From JAYZVT01 sp050248375 (GTDB taxonomy: Bacteria > Pseudomonadota > Alphaproteobacteria > Rhizobiales > Methyloligellaceae), in the NCBI GenBank assembly GCA_050248375.1, contig JBFWSL010000213.1:1-6446 (forward strand): a stretch of DNA of 6,446 nt, given 5' to 3'. Each line of letters starts with the position of its first letter. The stretch's first letter is position 1. The translations under genes were made by a program, and so were the position numbers. This document shows positions 6,165 to 6,446 of this stretch, piece after piece. The notes beneath the pieces were generated by a model. That model ran no database searches and was not told where the DNA came from. It saw only the letters and a list, made by a program, of their open reading frames with translations.

Positions 6165-6446
6165 GCGACAGCATAGCCATAATCGGCCAGGGGCAGGCCC
6201 GTAGCCTCGGCGAACCTGGTGTTGGACTCCGCGTAGTAGCCGGAGAACATGGCACGGCATTCCTTTTTCAGGGCATCGTCTCCCAGCCGGATACGGTTGG
6301 TTGCCGTCTTCCCAATGCCCAGCGCGGCTCGGCGCATCCTGCCCAGCGTCGAGCGAACCGGCCCGTATGAGAGCGGACCCCTTGCCGGGGCGCGGACTTT
6401 CTTGATCGCGCCGTAGAGGCGGCTGGTTTTGTAGACCTGGTTGGCC
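6149..6446 (-). CDS. Sulfotransferase-like protein (C-terminal fragment)
   Basis: The minus-strand frame stays open from the TAG at 6151-6149 to the window edge, giving 98 residues with the 5' part missing. An internal ATG at 6337 is not the likely start, because the frame continues upstream with protein-like sequence (ANQVYKTSRLYGAIKKVRAP). The end, YYAESNTRFAEATGLPLADY followed by GY, resembles the C-terminus of bacterial sulfotransferases, where a 'Y-x-x-S-N-x-x-L-A-x-x-T-G-x-x-L' helix closes the protein. The PAPS-binding motifs near the N-terminus are not in the window, so the family call is tentative. The gene converges on the lectin-like gene and overlaps its 3' end by 16 nt. It is on the opposite strand from the tail operon and may mark the end of that cluster. 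It could be host DNA or an accessory gene. Confidence 0.5.
   Translation of the reverse strand, partial: ANQVYKTSRLYGAIKKVRAPARGPLSYGPVRSTLGRMRRAALGIGKTATNRIRLGDDALKKECRAMFSGYYAESNTRFAEATGLPLADYGYAVAQNKP

Noticed and set aside
5151..6260. A 369-codon minus-strand frame covering the small genes and the lectin-like gene
   Set aside because: It is antisense to three coupled + genes that have ribosome binding sites and recognisable motifs, and its own translation shows no family features.

Overview
The window is GC-rich and densely coded on the + strand. It looks like the distal tail (baseplate and adhesion) end of a tailed-phage-type particle from an alphaproteobacterium. The markers are the C-terminus of an NlpC/P60 cell-wall peptidase followed, with a TGATG overlap, by a 1331-residue GTA TIM-barrel 'megatron' protein (the g14-g15 pair of Rhodobacter capsulatus-type gene transfer agents, GTAs), then a DUF2793 tail-fibre protein. 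These families occur both in GTA clusters and in related siphophages and prophages. This fragment alone cannot say which one is present, because the head, terminase and integrase genes lie outside it.

Layout: 1-132, end of the NlpC/P60 peptidase; 132-4127, megatron baseplate/host-contact protein; 4120-4845, DUF2793 fibre-like protein with a Gly-rich C-terminal tail; 4870-5175, a 101-residue protein that looks all-beta; 5175-5402, a 75-residue phage-tail-type small protein; 5406-6164, a LamG/concanavalin-like protein with a short tandem repeat at its N-terminus; 6149-6446, the C-terminal part of a convergent minus-strand gene that resembles the end of a sulfotransferase. The + genes are joined by overlaps or gaps of 3-24 nt with no room for internal promoters, so they read as one transcription unit. 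There is no gene-free stretch over about 25 nt, and no tRNA, CRISPR, insertion sequence or convincing terminator.

Likely teamwork, by inference: the peptidase and megatron form the tail tip that meets and opens the cell envelope, while the DUF2793 protein, the two small proteins and the lectin-like protein form an adhesion cassette that decides which surface the particle binds. The cassette is the least described part of the window and the best candidate for something new. I see no evidence of a wholly novel system.
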